Shown here piece after piece: positions 5,363 through 8,475 of a DNA stretch of 8,475 bases (position 1 is its first letter; each line of letters starts with the position of its first letter). A program made the position numbers and the translations under genes. Source of the stretch: Actinomycetota bacterium (GTDB lineage Bacteria > Actinomycetota > Acidimicrobiia > Acidimicrobiales > AC-25). The stretch lies in NCBI GenBank assembly GCA_005888395.1, contig VAXF01000041.1, forward strand, positions 1 through 8,475, read 5' to 3'. The notes under the pieces were generated by a model. It had not been told where the DNA came from. It ran no database searches and saw only the letters and a list, made by a program, of their open reading frames with translations.

Positions 5363-6489
5363 TGACGGACTACTACGAGCTGCTCGGCGTGGGACCGAGC
5401 GCGACCGAGGACGAGATCAAGCGCGCCTACCGCAAGCTGGCGCGCGAGCTGCACCCCGACTCGGGTCATGGTGATCCGGTGGCCGAGGAGCGGTTCAAGC
5501 AGGTCACGGTCGCCTACGAGACGCTGCGCGACCCGGAGCGCCGCCGCCGCTACGACATGTTCGGCCCCGATGGCGAGCGGGTGGGCGCCGGCGCGGGCGA
5601 CTTCGGCTTCGGGGCCGGCGGCCTCGGCGACATCTTCGACGCCTTCTTCGGAGGCTCGAGCCCGTTCGGGGGCGGGCGCCGCACCCGCGGGCGGCCGTCG
5701 CCGCCTCGGGGCGCCGACCTCGAGCAGATCCTCGAGCTCGACTTCGAGGAGGCGGTTTTCGGCTGCCACAAGGACCTCGCGGCGCGTGCGCCGGTGGCGT
5801 GCGAGACCTGCGGCGGGAGCGGCGCCCGCGTGGGCACCACGCCCACCACCTGTTCGCAGTGCGGCGGCACGGGCGAGCTGCAGCGGGTGCGCCAGTCGAT
5901 CCTCGGCCAGATGATGACCTCGAGCCCGTGCCCGCGCTGCCAGGGCCTCGGGGAGGAGATCGCGAGCCCGTGCCCCGACTGCCGCGGTGACGGGCGGGTG
6001 ATCGATGAACGCACCTACACGGTCGACGTGCCCGCCGGCGTCGACGACGGCAGCACGCTGCGGCTGACCGGCCGGGGCGCGTCGGGTCCCCGCGGCGGCG
6101 GCTCCGGCGACCTCTACGTCCACCTGCGCGTCCGCGCCCACGCCCGCTTCCAGCGCGAGGGCTACGACCTCGTGCACGTGCTGCACGTGCCGGTGACACA
6201 GGCGGCCCTCGGCGCCCACCTGAAGTACGAGACGCTCGACGGCGTCGAGGATCTCGTGATCCCTTCGGGAACACAGGGCGGCCGCGTGTTCCGGCTGCGC
6301 GGGCGCGGCGTGCCGCGCGTCGACGGCCGCGGGCGCGGCGACCTGCTGGTGCAGGTCGCGGTCGACACGCCCGAGCGGCTCAGCGCCGAGCAGGAGGAGC
6401 TGTTCCGGCGGTTCGCGGCCGAGCGCGGCGAGGAGGTCGCGCCCGCCGACACCGGCTTCCTCTCGCGCATCCGCTCCGCGTTCAAGTAG
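5362..6489 (+). CDS. dnaJ: Chaperone DnaJ (type I Hsp40)
   Basis: 375-aa co-chaperone that delivers unfolded proteins to DnaK and stimulates its ATPase. The J domain (1-69) has HPD at 31-33. The Gly/Phe-rich linker spans about 75-110. Four complete zinc-finger repeats are present: CETCGGSG (147), CSQCGGTG (164), CPRCQGLG (190), CPDCRGDG (204). C-terminal substrate-binding domains run about 214-340, and the protein ends in a short acidic/basic tail. Length is normal. GAGGG at 5354-5358 is a suitable ribosome binding site for ATG 5362. Coupled to hrcA by a one-base overlap and followed with no gap by rsmE. No dnaK or grpE is in the window; actinobacteria often keep a second dnaJ with dnaK elsewhere, so this is probably the hrcA-linked copy (often called dnaJ2). 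Confidence 0.97.
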   Translation: MTDYYELLGVGPSATEDEIKRAYRKLARELHPDSGHGDPVAEERFKQVTVAYETLRDPERRRRYDMFGPDGERVGAGAGDFGFGAGGLGDIFDAFFGGSSPFGGGRRTRGRPSPPRGADLEQILELDFEEAVFGCHKDLAARAPVACETCGGSGARVGTTPTTCSQCGGTGELQRVRQSILGQMMTSSPCPRCQGLGEEIASPCPDCRGDGRVIDERTYTVDVPAGVDDGSTLRLTGRGASGPRGGGSGDLYVHLRVRAHARFQREGYDLVHVLHVPVTQAALGAHLKYETLDGVEDLVIPSGTQGGRVFRLRGRGVPRVDGRGRGDLLVQVAVDTPERLSAEQEELFRRFAAERGEEVAPADTGFLSRIRSAFK

Positions 6490-7182
6490 TTGGCCGACGC
6501 CCCGGCGCGCGCCCACGTCTTCGTCGACGACGTAGACGCGCCGGTGCTGTCGTCCGGCGACGCGCACCACCTGCGACGCGTCCTGCGGCTGCGACCCGAC
6601 GAGATCGTCGCCGTGAGCGACGGCGCCGGGCGGGCGCGCCCCTTCCGGTTCGGCCCGCCGCTGGAGCCCGCCGGCGACGCGTCGTACGAGCCGGCGCCGT
6701 CGCCGGCGATCACCGTGGCGTTCGCGTTGACGAAGGGCGAACGGCCCGAGTGGGTGGTGCAGAAGCTCACCGAGGTCGGCGTCGACAGGATCGTGCCGTT
6801 CGTCGCGGCGCGCTCCATCGTGCGGTGGGACGAGGCCAAGTCGGCGCGCGAGGTCGAGCGGTGGCGCCGCATCGCGCGGGAGGCGGCCATGCAGAGCCGG
6901 CGGGTGTGGCTTCCCGAGGTCGACCAGGTGCGCGACTTCGCGACGGTTGTCGACGCGATCGGCGCCGGCGCGTGCCTCGCCGACCTCGCCGGGGGCGCGC
7001 CGGCGCTGTCGCGCCCTGCGGTGCTCGTCGGTCCGGAGGGCGGTTGGAGCGACGACGAGCGGGCCTGTGGGCTCCCTGTGGTCGGGCTGGGGCGCCACGT
7101 CCTGCGGGCCGAGACGGCCGCGGTGGCGGCCGGGGTCGTGCTGTCGGCGCTGCGTGCGGGGTTGATCGGCGGCCCGGATTGA
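6490..7182 (+). CDS. rsmE: 16S rRNA (uracil(1498)-N3)-methyltransferase RsmE
   Basis: 230-aa SPOUT methyltransferase that makes m3U1498 in the 30S subunit using S-adenosylmethionine. The N-terminal PUA-like domain carries HHLRRVLRLRPDE (26-38). The catalytic knot has TKGERPEWVVQKLTEVGV (81-98), then REAAMQSRR (130-138), GPEGGWSDDE (181-190) and LGRHVLRAETAAVAA (200-214), the last two forming the cofactor-binding knot. The start is a TTG directly after the dnaJ stop, which gives the normal N-terminus (AHVFVDD); no separate ribosome binding site is visible, so translational coupling to dnaJ is likely. The TGA stop is the first half of a BldD-type palindrome in front of the next gene. Confidence 0.95.
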   Translation: MADAPARAHVFVDDVDAPVLSSGDAHHLRRVLRLRPDEIVAVSDGAGRARPFRFGPPLEPAGDASYEPAPSPAITVAFALTKGERPEWVVQKLTEVGVDRIVPFVAARSIVRWDEAKSAREVERWRRIAREAAMQSRRVWLPEVDQVRDFATVVDAIGAGACLADLAGGAPALSRPAVLVGPEGGWSDDERACGLPVVGLGRHVLRAETAAVAAGVVLSALRAGLIGGPD

Positions 7183-7192
7183 CGATGCGTCA
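7180..7192 (+). promoter_or_regulatory. Candidate BldD box (autoregulatory operator)
   Basis: TGACGATGCGTCA is a perfect 5-3-5 palindrome. Against the Streptomyces BldD consensus TnACnCwGnGTnA it matches every fixed position but one (A instead of C at position 6). It overlaps the rsmE stop codon and ends 21 bp before the ATG of the BldD-like gene, where an autoregulatory operator would lie. Confidence 0.6.
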
Positions 7193-7213
7193 GTGTCGGG
7201 AAGAATGACAGGT

Positions 7214-7696
7214 ATGAGCCCAGACGGTGACTCGCTCGTGTACCGCAAGGAGGTCGGGCGTCGCATCCGCGACATCCGCCGGCAGCGCAAGCTGTCGCTG
7301 CAGGACGTCGAGGGCGAATCGAAGCAGGAGTTCAAGGCGTCGGTGCTCGGCGCGTACGAGCGTGGCGAGCGCGCCATCTCGGTGCCGCGGCTGCAGCGTC
7401 TCGCGCGTTTCTACGGCGTGCCGGTCGACCAGCTGCTGCCGGTGGTCGAGGAGCCGCCCACGCCTGCCGCCGTCGAGGAGTCGGTCACCATCGACCTCGC
7501 CCAGCTCGACTCGCGCGATGACATGAAGACGATGGACCGCTACCTGCGCTCGATCCGGCTCCAGCGGCAGGACTTCAACGGGAAGGTCGTCACCGTTCGC
7601 CGCGACGACGTGCGCGCGCTGGCGCGGGTGCTGGGCGACAGCGCCGGGCGCGTCGGCGACTACCTCGACGAGCTGGGGCTCCGGCCGCCCAAGTAG
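7214..7696 (+). CDS. bldD: BldD-like c-di-GMP-responsive transcriptional regulator
   Basis: 160-aa two-domain regulator. The XRE-type helix-turn-helix domain (about 11-76) reads RRIRDIRRQRKLSLQDVE (16-33), LGAYERGERAISVPRLQRLA (45-64) and YGVPVDQLLP. A linker leads to a C-terminal domain (about 92-155) that contains RQD-FNGKVVTV-RRDD (118-132), an exact match to the RxD-X8-RxxD c-di-GMP signature of Streptomyces BldD (Arg118, Asp120, Arg129, Asp132). In Streptomyces, tetrameric c-di-GMP dimerises BldD and turns on repression of development genes. ATG 7214 is preferred because GGGAAG (7198-7203) is 10 nt upstream; in-frame ATG 7205 and GTG 7193 are alternatives. It sits 31 bp after rsmE and its stop overlaps the hemW start by one base. 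Strict orthology to bldD is likely but not proven here. Confidence 0.88.
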   Translation: MSPDGDSLVYRKEVGRRIRDIRRQRKLSLQDVEGESKQEFKASVLGAYERGERAISVPRLQRLARFYGVPVDQLLPVVEEPPTPAAVEESVTIDLAQLDSRDDMKTMDRYLRSIRLQRQDFNGKVVTVRRDDVRALARVLGDSAGRVGDYLDELGLRPPK

Positions 7697-8475
7697 TGCC
7701 CTTCGGCGTCTACGTCCACATCCCGTTCTGCGCTCGCCGTTGCGACTACTGCGCATTCGCGGTGTGGACCGACCGGGCGTCGCTGCTGTCGTCGTACGTC
7801 GACGCGTGCCGGCAGGAAGCGCTGTCTTCTTTGATGCCCATCGCTAGAAGCGTTTACGTCGGCGGGGGTACGCCGTCATTGCTGCCTCGTTGCTCGACGA
7901 CATCGCGCGCGTCGACGGCGCCGAGGTGACGGTGGAGTGCAATCCCGAGGACGCGTCGGGCGCGCTGTTCGCGGCATGGCGGCGCGCCGGGGTGACGCGC
8001 GTGTCGTTCGGCGTGCAGTCGATGGTGCCGGCCGTCCTGTCGGAGCTGACCCGCCGGCACACACCCGCGGACGTGGGCGCTGCCGTCGCGCTCGCGCGGG
8101 AAGCGTGCTTCGAGACGTTCAGCGTCGACCTCATCTACGGCCCCCGGGGTGAGTCCCTCGACGACTGGCGGCGCACCGTGGAGGCGGTGCTCGCCCTCGA
8201 TCCGCCCCACGTGAGCGCCTACGGGCTCACCGTGGAGCCGGGAACGGCCCTGTGGCGGGCGCCGGCCCGCTGGCCTGACGACGACGACCAGGCCTCGAAG
8301 TACCTGCTCGCCGACGAGCTGCTCTCGGACGCCGGGCTGAGCAGGTACGAGGTGTCGAACTGGGCCCGGCCCGGCCACGAGTGCCGGCACAACCGCCTCT
8401 ACTGGGCGCAGGGCGACTACCGGGGCATCGGCTGCGCCGCCCACTCGCACGTCGCCGGCCGACGCTGGTGGAATG
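7696..8475 (+). CDS. hemW: Heme chaperone HemW (radical SAM), frameshifted and cut by the window end
   Basis: Radical SAM protein of the HemN family. The GTG start overlaps the upstream stop (TAGTG). Frame 1 encodes MPFGVYVHIPFCARRCDYCAF with the 4Fe-4S ligands C12, C16 and C19, then VYVGGGTPSLL (53-63). There the reading frame breaks: the original frame stops at 7927-7929, while the rest of the protein continues in another frame from about 7884 to the window end. That part has VTVECNPED, RVSFGVQSM, DLIYGPRGES, HVSAYGLTVEPG and YEVSNWARPGHECRHN followed by YWAQGDYRGIG, which favours HemW over the oxygen-independent coproporphyrinogen oxidase HemN. HemW is thought to carry and insert heme. One missing base explains the break. 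All other motifs are intact, so a sequencing or assembly error is at least as likely as a true pseudogene. The C-terminal domain lies outside the window. Confidence 0.9.
7879..7886 (+). other. Single-base frameshift site in hemW
   Basis: Up to 7881 the frame set by GTG 7696 is correct (GGGTPSL). From 7884 the conserved HemW sequence (ASLLDDIARVDG) is read in the frame two bases on, equal to one lost base. Adding one base near TTGCTG-CC at 7879-7886 restores a continuous reading frame to the end of the window. Confidence 0.85.

Noticed and set aside
5359..7377. 672-codon open frame on the minus strand across dnaJ, rsmE and bldD
   Set aside because: All three plus-strand genes have complete family motifs; the antisense translation is rich in Arg, Ala and Gly without any domain. 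It is a GC-driven shadow.
7879..7886. Programmed -1 frameshift in hemW
   Set aside because: No slippery heptamer (X XXY YYZ) or stimulatory structure is seen at the site, and HemW is not known to need recoding.
1..8475. CRISPR arrays, tRNA or rRNA genes, insertion sequences, phage or toxin-antitoxin genes
   Set aside because: No spaced repeat series, tRNA-like cloverleaf, transposase motif or phage gene was found by reading; the palindromes at 1438-1496 and 2109-2189 are isolated intergenic elements, not arrays.

Overview
The window is very GC-rich DNA with G or C at most third codon positions, frequent GTG/TTG starts and several start/stop overlaps of one base. Gene content (HrcA with a CIRCE operator, DnaJ, RsmE, a BldD-type regulator, HemW) fits a high-GC actinobacterium, plausibly of the Acidimicrobiia or a related deep lineage. 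The lineage is inferred from style and content; there is no rRNA or other marker here to prove it.

Layout. Bases 68-1417: a small protein of unknown function followed after 3 bp by an acyl-CoA-dehydrogenase-fold flavoprotein. Bases 1438-1496: a perfect long inverted repeat separating it from a convergent cupin of the cysteine dioxygenase type (minus strand, about 1506-2078). Bases 2079-2216: a divergent control region packed with palindromes. Bases 2217-3816: a D-cysteine desulfhydrase-like PLP enzyme and, 7 bp on, a membrane PH-domain/SHOCT protein. Bases 3924-4319: a DUF4440/SnoaL-like NTF2-fold protein behind its own plausible promoter. Bases 4332-4358: a CIRCE operator. Bases 4361-8475: a tight run of hrcA, dnaJ, rsmE, a bldD homologue and hemW, the last cut by the window end and carrying a one-base frameshift.

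How the genes work together. The hrcA-dnaJ pair is a heat-shock module predicted to be repressed by HrcA through CIRCE. rsmE (16S rRNA methylation) and hemW (heme chaperone) are usual companions of this locus. Embedded between them is a BldD-like regulator that keeps the complete c-di-GMP binding signature and has a near-consensus BldD box overlapping the rsmE stop codon just ahead of it, so self-regulation is predicted. The cupin and the desulfhydrase are divergently arranged and probably both consume cysteine or a related thiol (one oxidises the sulfur, the other releases sulfide).

Most genes belong to recognisable families and I see no clear new defence, mobile or biosynthetic system. The most informative items are the BldD box plus c-di-GMP motif, the hemW frameshift, the two palindromic intergenic elements, and the acyl-CoA dehydrogenase homologue that appears to lack the usual catalytic glutamate.
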